DNA of 64,000 bases from Acidobacteriota bacterium (GTDB lineage Bacteria > Acidobacteriota > Thermoanaerobaculia > Multivoradales > Multivoraceae): contig JAPPFP010000009.1 of assembly GCA_028877275.1 (NCBI GenBank), positions 1 to 64,000 on the forward strand. Direction: 5' to 3'. This document shows, one piece after another, positions 1 to 9,090 of this stretch; the stretch's first letter is position 1; every line of letters starts with the position of its first letter. A model generated the notes under the pieces. That model was not told where the DNA came from. It saw only the letters and a list, made by a program, of their open reading frames with translations, and did not search any database. Position numbers and translations under genes: made by a program.

Positions 1-55
1 TCGCGAGGGCGGCCGCACGGTGGGCGCCGGAACCGTCACCGACATCGCCGAGTAG
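1..55 (+). CDS. tuf: Elongation factor Tu, C-terminal end (partial)
   Basis: Only the last 17 residues lie in the window, ending at the TAG at 53-55. They match the C-terminal beta-barrel end of EF-Tu, where a REGGRTVGAG stretch is followed by a short hydrophobic/acidic tail. EF-Tu delivers aminoacyl-tRNA to the ribosome. A tuf gene directly before rpsJ is the classical str-S10 junction, which supports the call. The 51-nt gap to rpsJ has no obvious terminator, so the S10 genes may be read through from the str operon. Confidence 0.85.
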   Translation, partial: REGGRTVGAGTVTDIAE

Positions 56-106
56 TCGGAACCCGGTGCGTCAGGCGATCGAGGAAGGTTGGGATTCGAG
101 GGAACG

Positions 107-421
107 ATGAACGAGAAGATTCGCATCCGGCTCAAGGCCTTCGACTACCGCATCCTGGATACGTCGACCCACGAGATCGTCGATACGGCCCGGCGCAGCG
201 GCGCGCGTGTGGTCGGGCCCATTCCGCTTCCGACCCACATTGCCCGCTACACGGTGAACCGTTCCCCGCATGTGGACAAGAAGTCGCGGGAGCAGTTCGA
301 GATCCGCACCCACAAGCGGTTGCTCGACATCTTCGAGCCCACCAGCCAGACCGTCGACGCGTTGATGAAGCTGGAGCTTCCCGCTGGCGTCGATGTCGAG
401 ATCAAGGCGTTCGGTGCCTGA
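107..421 (+). CDS. rpsJ: 30S ribosomal protein S10
   Basis: S10 is a 30S head protein and in many bacteria also the NusE partner of NusB in antitermination. The 104-residue product starts [13 protein letters not shown] and has the family's THKRLLDI segment and C-terminal [11 protein letters not shown] chose the ATG at 107, which follows a GAGGGA ribosome-binding site. An in-frame TTG at 89 would add six residues not typical of S10. It opens the S10 block behind tuf, 40 nt ahead of rplC. Confidence 0.97.
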   Translation: MNEKIRIRLKAFDYRILDTSTHEIVDTARRSGARVVGPIPLPTHIARYTVNRSPHVDKKSREQFEIRTHKRLLDIFEPTSQTVDALMKLELPAGVDVEIKAFGA

Positions 422-461
422 GGCGCCAAGGACTGAGGCACGAGACTGAGGAGAACGGGCG

Positions 462-1106
462 GTGAGCGCTGACAACAGCCAGGCGAAGGGACTGCTGGGT
501 CGCAAGATCGGCATGACGCAGATCTACACCGAGGACGGGGCCGCGGTGCCGGTGACGGTACTCGAGGTGGGCCCGTGCCGGGTCGTCCAGCGCAAGACTG
601 AAGCGTCCGACGGTTACGAGGCGGTGCAGATCGGCCTGGTCGAGAGCCGGCCGCCCAGACGGATCACGGAACCGCGGCGGGGCCACTTCAAGAAGGCCGG
701 AGTCGATCCGATGCGGCATCTGGCCGAGGTGCGGGTCGACGCGGCCGACGAGTCCCAGCCGGGCGACGAGATCGAGGTGTCGATCTTCGAGGTCGGTTCC
801 CGGGTCGACGTGATCGGCACAGGCAAGGGCAAGGGATTCCAGGGCGTCATGCGCCGCCACGGGTTCGGCGGCGGTCGCGCGACCCACGGCTCGATGTTCC
901 ATCGCGCCCCCGGCTCGGTCGGGCAGTCCGCGAGTCCCTCTCGCGTGTTCCCCGGCATGCGGTTTCCCGGCCGGATGGGCGGCAAGCGGGTCACGACGAA
1001 AAAGCTGGTGGTGGTCAAGGTGGATGCCGAGAACGGCCTCCTCTATCTGCGCGGGGCGGTTCCGGGCGCCCGCAGCGGTCTGGTCATGGTTCGGAGTTCG
1101 GTCTGA
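462..1106 (+). CDS. rplC: 50S ribosomal protein L3
   Basis: L3 is an early 23S rRNA assembly protein whose extension reaches towards the peptidyl-transferase centre. The product is 214 residues, starting at a GTG preceded by GAGGAG eight bases upstream. It has the N-terminal [13 protein letters not shown] signature and the glycine-rich loop [18 protein letters not shown], which contains the Gln that is methylated in E. coli. Its TGA overlaps the rplD ATG by one base, implying translational coupling. Confidence 0.97.
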   Translation: MSADNSQAKGLLGRKIGMTQIYTEDGAAVPVTVLEVGPCRVVQRKTEASDGYEAVQIGLVESRPPRRITEPRRGHFKKAGVDPMRHLAEVRVDAADESQPGDEIEVSIFEVGSRVDVIGTGKGKGFQGVMRRHGFGGGRATHGSMFHRAPGSVGQSASPSRVFPGMRFPGRMGGKRVTTKKLVVVKVDAENGLLYLRGAVPGARSGLVMVRSSV

Positions 1107-1780
1107 TGCCGGAAGTTGCAGTCAGGAGTCTCGACAACAAGGCCGTCGGCAAGGTCGACTTGCCGGAGGAGGTCTTCGCCTACCCGTACAAGGAGCATCT
1201 GATCCACCTGGCGGTGGTCGCCGTGCGGGCCGCGTGGCGCGCGGGCACTCACAAGGCCAAGGGCAGGCACGAAGTCCGGGGCTCCGGGGTCAAGCCGTAC
1301 CGCCAGAAGGGCACCGGACGCTCGCGTGCCGGCAGCCGCCGCTCGCCGCTCCGGCGCGGCGGTGGAGTCGTGCATGGACCTCATCCCCGCAGCCATCGCA
1401 AGAAGCTGTCCCGGAACGAGAAGCGGAACGCGCTCAAGTCGGCGCTGTCGAGGAAGCTCCTCGAGGAGAGGATCATGGTGATCGACTCGCTCGAACTCGA
1501 GAGCCACAAGACCGGCGCCTTCGCTGAGCGGATCAAGGGTCTGGGCGTCGACGGCAAGGCGCTGATCGTTGACGACCACGGCAACCGGAACCTGATGCTG
1601 GCCTCGCGCAACCATCCGCAGCTCAAGGCGGTCGATGCGATGGGCGTCAACGTGTACGACGTCGTCGACCGGGGCTACGTGCTCTTCAGCGAGAACGCGA
1701 TCGGGCGTCTCTCCGACGTGCTCCAGCGGCAACGGCGACGGAACGGGAGCGAGTCAGGCCCCGGCGGGAGTGAAGAATGA
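1106..1780 (+). CDS. rplD: 50S ribosomal protein L4
   Basis: L4 lines the nascent-peptide exit tunnel. In E. coli it also represses its own S10 operon, but that control cannot be shown here because the operon leader lies outside or within tuf. The 224-residue protein carries the arginine/glycine-rich tunnel loop ([19 protein letters not shown], about residues 72-90). The charged C-terminal tail after about residue 205 is slightly longer than usual. It overlaps rplC by one base and rplW by four (ATGA). Confidence 0.96.
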   Translation: MPEVAVRSLDNKAVGKVDLPEEVFAYPYKEHLIHLAVVAVRAAWRAGTHKAKGRHEVRGSGVKPYRQKGTGRSRAGSRRSPLRRGGGVVHGPHPRSHRKKLSRNEKRNALKSALSRKLLEERIMVIDSLELESHKTGAFAERIKGLGVDGKALIVDDHGNRNLMLASRNHPQLKAVDAMGVNVYDVVDRGYVLFSENAIGRLSDVLQRQRRRNGSESGPGGSEE

Positions 1781-2064
1781 GAGTGCAGGACGTGCTGCGG
1801 CGCCCTTTGATCACCGAGAAGTCGACCGAGCTCCGGGATGGGAGCAACATCATCGCCTTCGTGGTCGACTCGCGGGCGAACAAGATCGAGGTGCGGAAGG
1901 CGGTCGAGACCCAGTTCGCGGGCGTCAAGGTCGCTGAGGTCCGGATCGCGAACGTGCACGGCAAGGTCCGTCGTCGCGGCCGGTTCGTCGGCCGAACCCC
2001 CGATTGGAAGAAGGCATACGTACGGCTGGCCGAGGGCCAGATCGATCTCTTCGACAACGTGTAG
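1777..2064 (+). CDS. rplW: 50S ribosomal protein L23
   Basis: L23 sits at the tunnel exit and is the docking site for trigger factor and SRP. The 95-residue product has the family opening ([11 protein letters not shown]) and the [19 protein letters not shown] segment. The ATG is inside an ATGA overlap with the rplD stop, so coupled translation is likely. The next gene begins 11 nt after its stop. Confidence 0.96.
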   Translation: MRVQDVLRRPLITEKSTELRDGSNIIAFVVDSRANKIEVRKAVETQFAGVKVAEVRIANVHGKVRRRGRFVGRTPDWKKAYVRLAEGQIDLFDNV

Positions 2065-2075
2065 CGAGAGCCGCG

Positions 2076-2906
2076 ATGGCGATCAAGAAACTGAAACCGA
2101 CAAATCCTGCCAGCCGCTTCCAGGAGTACGCGCGGCGGGAAGAGGTCACGACGGACAAGCCGCACAAGCCCCTGGTCGAGGGCAAGAAGCGGATCAGCGG
2201 CCGGAACAACAAGGGCTGGCAGACGATCTGGTTCCGCGGCGGCGGCCACAAGCGCCGCTACCGGCGGATCGACTTCCGGCGCGACAAGGTCGGCGTGCCG
2301 GCGAAGGTGGCCAGCATCGAGTACGACCCGAATCGCAGTGCGTTGATCGCTCTTCTGCACTACGCCGATGGCGAGAAGCGCTACATCCTGCATCCCCAGG
2401 GTCTCAAGGTCGGGGCCACCGTGCAGTCCGGAGAGGGATCGGAGATCGATGTCGGCAACTGCCTGCCGATCCGGTTCATCCCCCTGGGCACGGTCATCCA
2501 CAACATCGAACTGAAGATCGGCGCCGGCGGCCAGATGGTGCGCAGCGCCGGTGCCGGCGCCCAGTTGATGGCGAAGGAGGGGGCCTACGCCCAGGTCCGG
2601 CTTCCTTCGGGAGAGGTACGGCGGGTCCACATCGACTGTTCGGCCACGATCGGACAGGTCGGCAACTCGGAGCACTCGAACATTTCGCTCGGCAAGGCGG
2701 GCCGGAATCGCTGGCGGGGTCGCCGGCCGCACAACCGCGGCGTGTCCATGAACCCGGTCGATCACCCGATGGGCGGCGGCGAGGGCAAGGCGTCGGGCGG
2801 CCGGCATCCGACGACGCCCTGGGGCAAGCCGACGAAGGGCTACAAGACGCGGAGTAACAAGCGCACGACCGGGATGATCGTTCGGCGGCGGGGACGCCGC
2901 AAGTAG
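2076..2906 (+). CDS. rplB: 50S ribosomal protein L2
   Basis: L2 bridges the subunits and is needed for peptidyl-transferase assembly. The product is 276 residues from the ATG at 2076. Upstream in-frame codons exist from 2004 but lie inside rplW and do not resemble L2. The C-terminal signature [13 protein letters not shown] is present, putting the conserved functional histidine at residue 230 (His229 in E. coli). The tail ends in the usual arginine-rich RRRGRRK. Confidence 0.97.
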   Translation: MAIKKLKPTNPASRFQEYARREEVTTDKPHKPLVEGKKRISGRNNKGWQTIWFRGGGHKRRYRRIDFRRDKVGVPAKVASIEYDPNRSALIALLHYADGEKRYILHPQGLKVGATVQSGEGSEIDVGNCLPIRFIPLGTVIHNIELKIGAGGQMVRSAGAGAQLMAKEGAYAQVRLPSGEVRRVHIDCSATIGQVGNSEHSNISLGKAGRNRWRGRRPHNRGVSMNPVDHPMGGGEGKASGGRHPTTPWGKPTKGYKTRSNKRTTGMIVRRRGRRK

Positions 2907-2936
2907 GTCGGCGGCAGCAACGGAACAGAGGACAGC

Positions 2937-3224
2937 ATGGGACGTTCACTCAAGAAGGGCTTCTTCATCGACAATCACCTGTACGACAAGGTGGCGGCGA
3001 TGAACGCGACCGGCGATCGCCGGGTCATCAAGACCTGGTCGCGCCGGTCGACGATCATCCCCGACATGGTGGGGCACACCGTTGCCGTCCACAACGGCAT
3101 GAAGTTCATTCCGGTCTTCGTCAGCGAGAACATGGTCGGCCACAAGCTCGGAGAGTTCGCCCAGACGCGAACCTTCCGGGGTCATGCGGGCGGCAGGCGG
3201 GAGCGCAGGGCGCGTCCCCGCTAG
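2937..3224 (+). CDS. rpsS: 30S ribosomal protein S19
   Basis: S19 is a 30S head protein that contacts S13 and the A-site tRNA region. The 95-residue product opens [12 protein letters not shown] and has the family motifs [14 protein letters not shown] and [15 protein letters not shown]. Its ATG lies 30 nt after rplB and 35 nt separate its stop from rplV. Length and motif order are standard. Confidence 0.97.
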   Translation: MGRSLKKGFFIDNHLYDKVAAMNATGDRRVIKTWSRRSTIIPDMVGHTVAVHNGMKFIPVFVSENMVGHKLGEFAQTRTFRGHAGGRRERRARPR

Positions 3225-3259
3225 CCCGGGCCGAGATCCCCACAGGCAGAGAGAGAACG

Positions 3260-3622
3260 ATGGAAGCAATAGCCCGACTCAAGTACCTGCAGGCGTCGCC
3301 GCAGAAGGTGCGTCTGGTCGCGGACCTGATCCGCGGCCGTGACGTGGAGGAGGCCTCGACCCTGCTTCAGCTGAGCACCAAGTCGGCGGCGCGGCCGGTC
3401 TACAAGTTGCTGCGGTCGGCCGTGGCCAACGCCGAGAACCGGGAGCCGGGAGTCGATGTCGGCGATCTCTACGTGAAGGAGATCTTCGTCGACGGCGGAC
3501 CGACCCTGAAGCGGCTGCGCCCGCAGCCCATGGGTCGCGCCTTCCGCATCCTCAAGCGGCAGAGTCACGTCACGATCAAGGTCGATTCCCGCGGCGGTCA
3601 GCCAGCGCCGAGCCAGGACTAG
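3260..3622 (+). CDS. rplV: 50S ribosomal protein L22
   Basis: L22 lines the exit tunnel opposite L4 and is a known site of macrolide-resistance changes in other bacteria. The 120-residue protein has the family pattern [14 protein letters not shown] near the N-terminus and the hairpin segment [18 protein letters not shown]. It is followed after 8 nt by rpsC in the conserved L22-S3-L16-L29-S17 order. Confidence 0.96.
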   Translation: MEAIARLKYLQASPQKVRLVADLIRGRDVEEASTLLQLSTKSAARPVYKLLRSAVANAENREPGVDVGDLYVKEIFVDGGPTLKRLRPQPMGRAFRILKRQSHVTIKVDSRGGQPAPSQD

Positions 3623-3630
3623 GAGCGTTC

Positions 3631-4281
3631 ATGGGTCAAAAGACACATCCCTACGGTTTTCGTCTGGTCTACAACCAGGGCTGGCACTCGCGTTGGTACG
3701 CCGAACGCGACTACGCCGGCACGTTGAAATCGGATATCGAGCTGCGGACCGGATTGAAGAAGCGGCTCATGCATGCCGGCGTGAGCCAGATCGACATCGA
3801 GCGCGCAGCGGACAAGCTGCGGGTGACGATCTACACCTCGCGTCCAGGGATCATCATCGGCCGCAAAGGTGCCGAGGTGGACAAGCTGCGCGACGACCTC
3901 AGCCGGCAGATGGGCCAGGAAGTCCACATCAACATCCAGGAGATTCAGCGCCCGGAACTCGACGCTCAACTCGTCGCGGAGGCGATCGCCGGGCAGCTTC
4001 TGCGCCGGGTCGCTTTCCGGCGGGCGATGAAGAAGGCGATGGAGTCGGCGTTCCGGTTCGGCGCCAAGGGCGTCAAGATCATGGTGTCGGGCCGGCTCGG
4101 CGGCAACGAGATCGCCCGCACCGAGTGGTACCAGGAAGGGCGTCTGCCGCTGCACACCCTGAAGGCCGACATCGACTACGGATTCGCCGAGTCGTACACG
4201 ACCTACGGTGTGATCGGAGTCAAGGTCTGGGTCTACCGGGGCGATCTCTCGCGGGAGCGCGGCCGCCGGACGGCGGCCTAG
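3631..4281 (+). CDS. rpsC: 30S ribosomal protein S3
   Basis: S3 lines the mRNA entry tunnel of the 30S subunit. The 216-residue product begins [11 protein letters not shown] and contains the type II KH domain with its [11 protein letters not shown] loop (about residues 72-82). The C-terminal S3 domain has [16 protein letters not shown] and VWVYRGD. It lies 8 nt after rplV and 34 nt before rplP. Length and domain order are standard. Confidence 0.97.
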   Translation: MGQKTHPYGFRLVYNQGWHSRWYAERDYAGTLKSDIELRTGLKKRLMHAGVSQIDIERAADKLRVTIYTSRPGIIIGRKGAEVDKLRDDLSRQMGQEVHINIQEIQRPELDAQLVAEAIAGQLLRRVAFRRAMKKAMESAFRFGAKGVKIMVSGRLGGNEIARTEWYQEGRLPLHTLKADIDYGFAESYTTYGVIGVKVWVYRGDLSRERGRRTAA

Positions 4282-4315
4282 GACCGGGTAGCGGAAGCCG
4301 AAGGAGTAACGAGCG

Positions 4316-4735
4316 ATGTTGATGCCGAAGAAGGTCAAGTTCCGCAAGCACCACCGCGGCCGTCGCCGCGGTCTGGCCAAGGGCGGCAACGTGGTGTCCT
4401 TCGGCGAGTACGGGCTGCAGGCGCAGGAGGCCGGCTGGGTCACCGCGCGCCAGATCGAGGCCGCCCGAATCGCCATTACCCGCCATATCAAGCGGTCGGG
4501 CAAGGTCTGGATCCGGGTCTTCCCGGACAAGCCGATCACCAAGAAGCCACTGGAGACGAGGATGGGCAAGGGCAAGGGCAACCCCGAGGAGTGGGTTGCG
4601 GTGGTGCGCCCGGCGCGCATCCTCTACGAGCTCGAGGGTGTTTCGCCCGAGCTCGCCAGGTCGGCGATGCGGCTCGCTTCCCACAAGCTTGGAATCAAGA
4701 CGAAGTTCGTGGCCCGCCACGGCGTGCAGATCTGA
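4316..4735 (+). CDS. rplP: 50S ribosomal protein L16
   Basis: L16 helps position the A-site tRNA on the large subunit. The 139-residue product starts [15 protein letters not shown] and contains [19 protein letters not shown] and the [15 protein letters not shown] motif. A second ATG two codons downstream (MPKKVK) is an equally good start. It precedes rpmC by 13 nt. Confidence 0.97.
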   Translation: MLMPKKVKFRKHHRGRRRGLAKGGNVVSFGEYGLQAQEAGWVTARQIEAARIAITRHIKRSGKVWIRVFPDKPITKKPLETRMGKGKGNPEEWVAVVRPARILYELEGVSPELARSAMRLASHKLGIKTKFVARHGVQI

Positions 4736-4748
4736 AGGTGGCGAGGCG

Positions 4749-4937
4749 ATGAAGGCAAGCGAACTCAGGGACTTGACGGAGGAGGAACTGCGCCAGAAGG
4801 AGGATGAACTGGCCGATCAGTTGTTCGCTCTGCGGCTGCAGAAGTCGATCGGACAGCTTGAGAAGCCGAGCAGGATCAGGAACGCGCGGGTCGAACTGGC
4901 GCGGGTCCTGACCGTTCTGCGCGAGAAGGCGAAGTGA
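4749..4937 (+). CDS. rpmC: 50S ribosomal protein L29
   Basis: L29 is a small two-helix protein beside L23 at the tunnel exit. The 62-residue product starts at the ATG at 4749 (MKASELRDLTEEEL) and has the family helix pair with LFALRLQKSIGQLEKPSRIR. The upstream in-frame extension falls inside rplP in another frame and is spurious. Its stop overlaps the rpsQ GTG by four bases. Confidence 0.95.
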   Translation: MKASELRDLTEEELRQKEDELADQLFALRLQKSIGQLEKPSRIRNARVELARVLTVLREKAK

Positions 4938-5218
4938 ATGACATGAAGGCTGAACAGGAAACAGCGCGGGGCCGCCGGCAGGTCCGGGTCGGCAAGGTCG
5001 TGAGCGCGAAGATGGACAAGACGGTCGTGGTGGCGGTCGAGAAGACGGTCATGCACAGGCTCTACCACCGACTGATGAAGAAGTCGTCCCGGTTCGTCGC
5101 CCACGATGAAGCGAACGATTGCCGCGAGGGAGACGTCGTGTCCCTGGTTTCGACCCGACCGCTCTCGCGCCGGAAGCGCTGGCGTGTGCAGCGAGTCGTC
5201 AAGCGGGCGGAAGGGTAG
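4934..5218 (+). CDS. rpsQ: 30S ribosomal protein S17
   Basis: S17 is a primary 16S rRNA binder in the 30S body. The product is up to 94 residues from the GTG at 4934, which overlaps the rpmC stop (GTGA). An ATG at 4943 would remove three residues. The core VGKVVSAKMDKTVVVAVE and GDVVSLVSTRPLSRRKRWRV are diagnostic. The N-terminal ten or so residues before VRVGKV are longer than in E. coli. Confidence 0.95.
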   Translation: MNDMKAEQETARGRRQVRVGKVVSAKMDKTVVVAVEKTVMHRLYHRLMKKSSRFVAHDEANDCREGDVVSLVSTRPLSRRKRWRVQRVVKRAEG

Positions 5219-5227
5219 GCAGGGCCA

Positions 5228-5596
5228 ATGATCCAGATGGGAACAATGCTCGATGTCGCCGACAACTCGGGAGCGAAGCGCATCTCGTGCATCACGCTGC
5301 GCGGCGGTTCCTCGGGCCAGTACGGCGCGCTGGGCGACGTGATCACGGCCTCGGTCAAGGAGGCGACGCCGGAGGGCACCGTCAAGAAGGGCCAGGTCGT
5401 CCGCGCGGTCATCGTCCGCACCCGCAAGGAACGGCGCCGTCGCGACGGTAGCTACATCCGGTTCGACAACAATGCCGCGGTCCTGATCAACGAGGCGCGC
5501 GAGCCGATCGGTACCCGCGTCTTCGGGCCGGTCGCTCGTGAGCTCCGGGAGCGGCGCTTCATGCGGATCGTCTCGCTGGCGCCGGAGGTGATTTGA
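5228..5596 (+). CDS. rplN: 50S ribosomal protein L14
   Basis: L14 forms part of the subunit interface and is the docking surface for RsfS and for bridge B8. The 122-residue product begins [18 protein letters not shown] and ends with the family's [25 protein letters not shown]. The standard length and near-invariant motifs make the call secure. It sits one base upstream of the rplX ATG. Confidence 0.98.
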   Translation: MIQMGTMLDVADNSGAKRISCITLRGGSSGQYGALGDVITASVKEATPEGTVKKGQVVRAVIVRTRKERRRRDGSYIRFDNNAAVLINEAREPIGTRVFGPVARELRERRFMRIVSLAPEVI

Positions 5597-5597
5597 C

Positions 5598-5939
5598 ATG
5601 CGCCCAGGCAAGAACAGGAAGAGACTGAAGATCAAGAAGGGTGATGAGGTCCTGGTCATCGCGGGCCGCAACCGCGGTACGCGCAGCCGGGTGCTGCAGG
5701 TGCTCCCGGGTTCCAACCGGGCGATCGTCGAGCGCGTGAACATGGTCAAGAAGCACGAGCGGCCGAACCCGCAGCGCCAGGTCCAGGGCGGCATCCTGGA
5801 GCGGGAGGCGCCGATCCACATCTCGAATCTCAAGGTGATCTGCCCGGACACGGACAAGCCGACGCGAGTGGGCCGGCGACGCCTCGAGGATGGGAAGCTG
5901 ACCCGGTACGCGAAGGTCAGCGGAGCGGTGTTGAGCTGA
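5598..5939 (+). CDS. rplX: 50S ribosomal protein L24
   Basis: L24 is an assembly initiator of the large subunit. The 113-residue protein has the N-terminal KOW motif ([21 protein letters not shown]) followed by the [20 protein letters not shown] segment. Its stop overlaps the rplE ATG by one base. Length and order are standard for the spc block. Confidence 0.96.
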   Translation: MRPGKNRKRLKIKKGDEVLVIAGRNRGTRSRVLQVLPGSNRAIVERVNMVKKHERPNPQRQVQGGILEREAPIHISNLKVICPDTDKPTRVGRRRLEDGKLTRYAKVSGAVLS

Positions 5940-6481
5940 TGGTTCCCCGACTCAAGGCTCTGTACCAGGAGGAGGTCACGAAGAGCCTCCAGCAGGAGTT
6001 CGGCATCGGCAACCCGATGGCCGTGCCTCGGCTGGAGAAGATCGTGCTCAACATGGGCATTGGCGAAGCGATCCAGAACATCAAGGTGTTGGAGAACGCG
6101 GTTCCGGAGCTGGCGCTGATTGCCGGCCAGCAGCCGGTGATCACCCGTGCCCGGAAGTCGATCGCCGCCTTCAAGCTGCGCGCGGGAATGCCGATCGGCT
6201 GCCGGGTCACCCTGCGCCGCAACCAGATGTGGCACTTCCTCGATCGGTTGATCACCGTCGCGCTGCCGCGGGTGCGGGACTTCCGGGGCATTTCGGACCG
6301 GAGCTTCGACGGTCGCGGCAGCTACACGCTGGGCATTCGCGATCACCTCATCTTCCCCGAAGTCGACTACTCCAAGAGCGACGGCTCCAAGGGAATCAAC
6401 GTGACGCTCGTGACGTCGGCGGAGTCGGACGCCCAGGCACTGCATCTCCTGCGGGGTCTGGGCATGCCGTTCGCGAGCTGA
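5939..6481 (+). CDS. rplE: 50S ribosomal protein L5
   Basis: L5 binds 5S rRNA and contacts S13 across the subunits. The 180-residue product carries [13 protein letters not shown], the [18 protein letters not shown] loop and the C-terminal [17 protein letters not shown] motif. In most bacteria the next gene is rpsN (S14). Here only 51 nt separate the L5 stop from the rpsH ATG, too short for S14. Confidence 0.97.
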   Translation: MVPRLKALYQEEVTKSLQQEFGIGNPMAVPRLEKIVLNMGIGEAIQNIKVLENAVPELALIAGQQPVITRARKSIAAFKLRAGMPIGCRVTLRRNQMWHFLDRLITVALPRVRDFRGISDRSFDGRGSYTLGIRDHLIFPEVDYSKSDGSKGINVTLVTSAESDAQALHLLRGLGMPFAS

Positions 6482-6532
6482 GCGGCTGCCGGCAGGAAAC
6501 CAGGCAACTCGAGTAATCCAAGGACGGATCCG

Positions 6533-6931
6533 ATGACCGTAACCGACCCCATCGCGGACCTTTTGACCACGATCCGCAACGCCCTGATCGTCAAGCACGA
6601 TCGCACCGAGGCGCCCTCCTCGAAGCTGAAGCTCGCGTTGTGCCGGGTGCTTCGCGACCAGGGCTACATCAGTGACTATGAGGTGTTCGACTCGCCTCCC
6701 GGCCGGACGCTGCGGATCTTCCTTGCCTATGACAAGGAGGGCGTGCCGGCGATCACGAGACTGCGCAAGATCAGCAAGCCGGGGCGCCGCGTCTACCGGG
6801 CGGCCGACGATCTGAAACCGGTGCTGAACGGCCTGGGAGTCGCGATCCTCTCAACCTCGCAGGGCCTTCTGACCGACGCCCAGGCGCGACGGCAGCGGGT
6901 CGGCGGCGAGGTCCTGTGTGAGGTGTACTAG
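6533..6931 (+). CDS. rpsH: 30S ribosomal protein S8
   Basis: S8 is a central-domain 16S rRNA binder and, in E. coli, the translational repressor of the spc operon. The 132-residue protein starts MTVTDPIADLLTTIRNA and ends with the family STSQGLLTDAQARRQRVGGEVLCEVY. It follows rplE directly with no rpsN between. Three bases separate its stop from rplF. Confidence 0.97.
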   Translation: MTVTDPIADLLTTIRNALIVKHDRTEAPSSKLKLALCRVLRDQGYISDYEVFDSPPGRTLRIFLAYDKEGVPAITRLRKISKPGRRVYRAADDLKPVLNGLGVAILSTSQGLLTDAQARRQRVGGEVLCEVY

Positions 6932-6934
6932 AAG

Positions 6935-7480
6935 ATGTCGCGTGTAGGAAAAGCGCCGATTTCGTTGCCGGAGAAGACGACGGTCGCGGTCAACGGCGGT
7001 ACGGTGACGATCGAAGGGCCGCGGGGCAAGCTGCAGCAGCCGCTCCAGGCGGGGATCGAAGTGCGGGTAGAGGACGGCGTCGTGACTCTGCACCGCTCCG
7101 GCTCGACCGGCGAGGAACGGGCCCGGCATGGTCTGGCGCGCGCCTTGCTGGCGAACGCGGTCGTCGGCGTCACGGAGGGCTTCCGAAAGGAGCTCGAGAT
7201 CGTCGGCGTTGGCTATCGGGGGCAGGTCAAGGGTCGCGAGGTGCATCTGGCGCTCGGGTACTCCCACCCCGTGGTCTATCCGGTTCCGGATGGCGTTGAC
7301 GTGGTGATCGACGAACGAGCGAACCGCATTGCCGTCTCCGGGAACGACAAGCAGCAGGTGGGGCAGGTCGCTGCCGACCTGCGCAGCCTGCGCAAGCCCG
7401 ACGCGTACAAGGGCAAGGGCATCCGCTACCGCGACGAGGAAATCCGGCTCAAGGTCGGCAAGGCGGCGGCGACCGCATAG
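6935..7480 (+). CDS. rplF: 50S ribosomal protein L6
   Basis: L6 lies near the sarcin-ricin loop and GTPase-factor binding site. The 181-residue product starts [17 protein letters not shown] and has two L6 folds. The C-terminal signature [24 protein letters not shown] is the [12 protein letters not shown] motif of the family. It is followed by rplR 10 nt later. Confidence 0.97.
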   Translation: MSRVGKAPISLPEKTTVAVNGGTVTIEGPRGKLQQPLQAGIEVRVEDGVVTLHRSGSTGEERARHGLARALLANAVVGVTEGFRKELEIVGVGYRGQVKGREVHLALGYSHPVVYPVPDGVDVVIDERANRIAVSGNDKQQVGQVAADLRSLRKPDAYKGKGIRYRDEEIRLKVGKAAATA

Positions 7481-7490
7481 GAAACAAGGC

Positions 7491-7877
7491 ATGAGTGACC
7501 TGCGCAGAAAGAGAACGCTTGACCGCGGCCGCCGGAGGCAGCGGGCGAGATACCGCGTCCGCAAGAAGCTGCGTGGCTCGCAGGAGAGGCCGCGTCTGGC
7601 CGTGCACAAGAGCCGGCGCCATATCTACGCCCAGCTGATCGACGATCGGTCGGGCAACACCCTTGCGTTTGCGAGCTCGCTCGAGTCGGATCTCCGGGGA
7701 GCGCTCGAGGGTTCGACGGGAAGCTGCAAGGCGGCGCAGGCGGTCGGTCAGGCCCTGGCCGAGCGGGCCAGGGAAAAGGGCTTTCGTGCGGTCATCTTCG
7801 ACCGTGGCGGATTCCTGTATCACGGCAGGATCCAGGCGCTCGCCGACAGTGCGCGCGAGGGAGGCCTCGAGTTCTGA
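7491..7877 (+). CDS. rplR: 50S ribosomal protein L18
   Basis: L18 binds 5S rRNA with L5. The 128-residue product starts at the ATG at 7491 ([15 protein letters not shown]). It has [20 protein letters not shown] and the conserved end [28 protein letters not shown]. In-frame sequence upstream of 7491 falls in rplF and is not part of the gene. The 36-nt spacer to rpsE contains AAAGGAG. Confidence 0.96.
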   Translation: MSDLRRKRTLDRGRRRQRARYRVRKKLRGSQERPRLAVHKSRRHIYAQLIDDRSGNTLAFASSLESDLRGALEGSTGSCKAAQAVGQALAERAREKGFRAVIFDRGGFLYHGRIQALADSAREGGLEF

Positions 7878-7913
7878 TGAACCGGACGCGGCAAGAGAGC
7901 AAAGGAGTGAACA

Positions 7914-8525
7914 GTGGCTAGGGACATCGATCTCGACAGCGAGTTCTTCGAGCAGGTTGTCGACATCAACCGCGTGACGAAGGTCGTCAAGGGCGGAAAG
8001 AACTTCTCGTTCACGGCCCTGGTCGTTATCGGCGATGGCGCCGGCCGCGTGGGCTACGGCTCGGGCAAGGCGAAGGAGGTTCCGGCCGCCATCCGGAAGG
8101 GAATCCAGATCGCCAAGCGCAACCTGGTGCAGGTGCCGCTGGCCGGAAGCACGATCCCGCACGAGACGGTGGGCGTCTTTGGCGCCGGCCGGGTCATGTT
8201 GAAGCCGGCGTCGGAGGGGACGGGAGTGATCGCCGGCGGAGCGGTGCGCGCCGTGGTCGAGGGCGCCGGTATCCAGGACATCCTGACCAAGTCGCTGGGG
8301 ACCACGAACCCTCAGAACGTGGTCAAGGCGACTTTCGCCGGGCTCATGTCGCTCCGCAACGAGAAGCAGGTTCGAACGCTGCGGGGCCTGGAGTCGCTTG
8401 ACGGTCTGGCTGGCGGTTCGGTGAATGGAGGCAGTTCAACAAGTGGAGGTGCCGAAAGTGGCAGGCAAGACGATACGGATTCAGCAGGTGCGGAGCGGGA
8501 TCGGGAGGCCGAGGCCGCAACGTGA
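7914..8525 (+). CDS. rpsE: 30S ribosomal protein S5 with extended C-terminus
   Basis: S5 lines the mRNA entry site and acts in decoding fidelity. The product is 203 residues from a GTG with AAAGGAG upstream. It has the double-stranded RNA-binding N-domain ([18 protein letters not shown]), [15 protein letters not shown], and the C-domain [13 protein letters not shown] and [18 protein letters not shown]. coli S5 is about 167 residues. The extra 35-40 residues here form a Gly/Ser then Asp/Glu-rich low-complexity tail, and the last 68 nt of the gene also encode the start of L30 in another frame. Confidence 0.96.
   Translation: MARDIDLDSEFFEQVVDINRVTKVVKGGKNFSFTALVVIGDGAGRVGYGSGKAKEVPAAIRKGIQIAKRNLVQVPLAGSTIPHETVGVFGAGRVMLKPASEGTGVIAGGAVRAVVEGAGIQDILTKSLGTTNPQNVVKATFAGLMSLRNEKQVRTLRGLESLDGLAGGSVNGGSSTSGGAESGRQDDTDSAGAERDREAEAAT
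8445..8449 (+). promoter_or_regulatory. Shine-Dalgarno of rpmD inside the rpsE coding region
   Basis: A GGAGG lies eight bases before the GTG at 8458 and is the best ribosome-binding site for L30. It decides the start: 8458 gives [10 protein letters not shown], close to the usual L30 N-terminus, whereas the ATG at 8425 would add eleven atypical residues. The site is within the S5 tail-coding sequence. Confidence 0.7.
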
Positions 8526-8643
8526 CGTGCTGCGCAGCCTGGGTCTGAGGCGTATCCGCCACGTCGTCGAGCGCGAGGACACCCAGGCAGTACGCGGCAT
8601 GGTGCGGAAGATCCCGCATCTCGTCCAGGTCCTGGAGGACTGA
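8458..8643 (+). CDS. rpmD: 50S ribosomal protein L30
   Basis: L30 is a small non-essential large-subunit protein. From the GTG at 8458 the product is 61 residues, the usual family length, with [30 protein letters not shown] and the C-terminal [16 protein letters not shown]. The gene starts 68 nt before rpsE ends, in a different frame, so the two are translated from overlapping sequence. It is followed by one base and then the rplO GTG. Confidence 0.92.
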   Translation: MAGKTIRIQQVRSGIGRPRPQRDVLRSLGLRRIRHVVEREDTQAVRGMVRKIPHLVQVLED

Positions 8644-8644
8644 A

Positions 8645-9079
8645 GTGAAACTGCACGATCTCAAACCGGCGAAGGCAAGCCGCCGCCCGCGGAAGCGGAT
8701 TGGCCGTGGTCCGGGTTCGGGTACGGGCAAGACCGCCGGGCGCGGCCACAAGGGTCAGCGTTCGCGGTCCGGCTTTTCGAGGCGCCCAGGCTTCGAAGGC
8801 GGTCAGATGCCTCTGATTCGCCGGGTGCCGAAGCGGGGGTTCACGAACATCTTCCGCACCGAGTACACGGTCATCAACGTCGGCGATCTGGAAGGTCTCG
8901 GCGAGACGATCGATGTCGAACTCCTCGTCTCCCGCGGACGCGTGCGCCGAGGCATGAAGCTCAAGGTCCTCGGCGACGGGGACGCGCCGTCCGGGTTGAC
9001 GGTGCGGGCCCACCGGTTCAGTGCCTCCGCGCGCGCCAAGATCGAAGCCGCGGGCGGCGTCTGTGAAGTGATCGGCTGA
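8645..9079 (+). CDS. rplO: 50S ribosomal protein L15
   Basis: L15 is a late large-subunit assembly protein. The 144-residue product starts from GTG (MKLHDLKPAKASRRPRKRIG). It has the glycine-rich family segment GRGPGSGTGKTAGRGHKGQ and RRPGFEGGQMPLIRRVPKRGF. It sits one base after rpmD and 11 nt before secY. Confidence 0.97.
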   Translation: MKLHDLKPAKASRRPRKRIGRGPGSGTGKTAGRGHKGQRSRSGFSRRPGFEGGQMPLIRRVPKRGFTNIFRTEYTVINVGDLEGLGETIDVELLVSRGRVRRGMKLKVLGDGDAPSGLTVRAHRFSASARAKIEAAGGVCEVIG

Positions 9080-9090
9080 CGGAGTAGCTC

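Noticed and set aside
89..106. Earlier TTG start for rpsJ
   Set aside because: It adds residues atypical of S10, and the ATG at 107 has the better ribosome-binding site.
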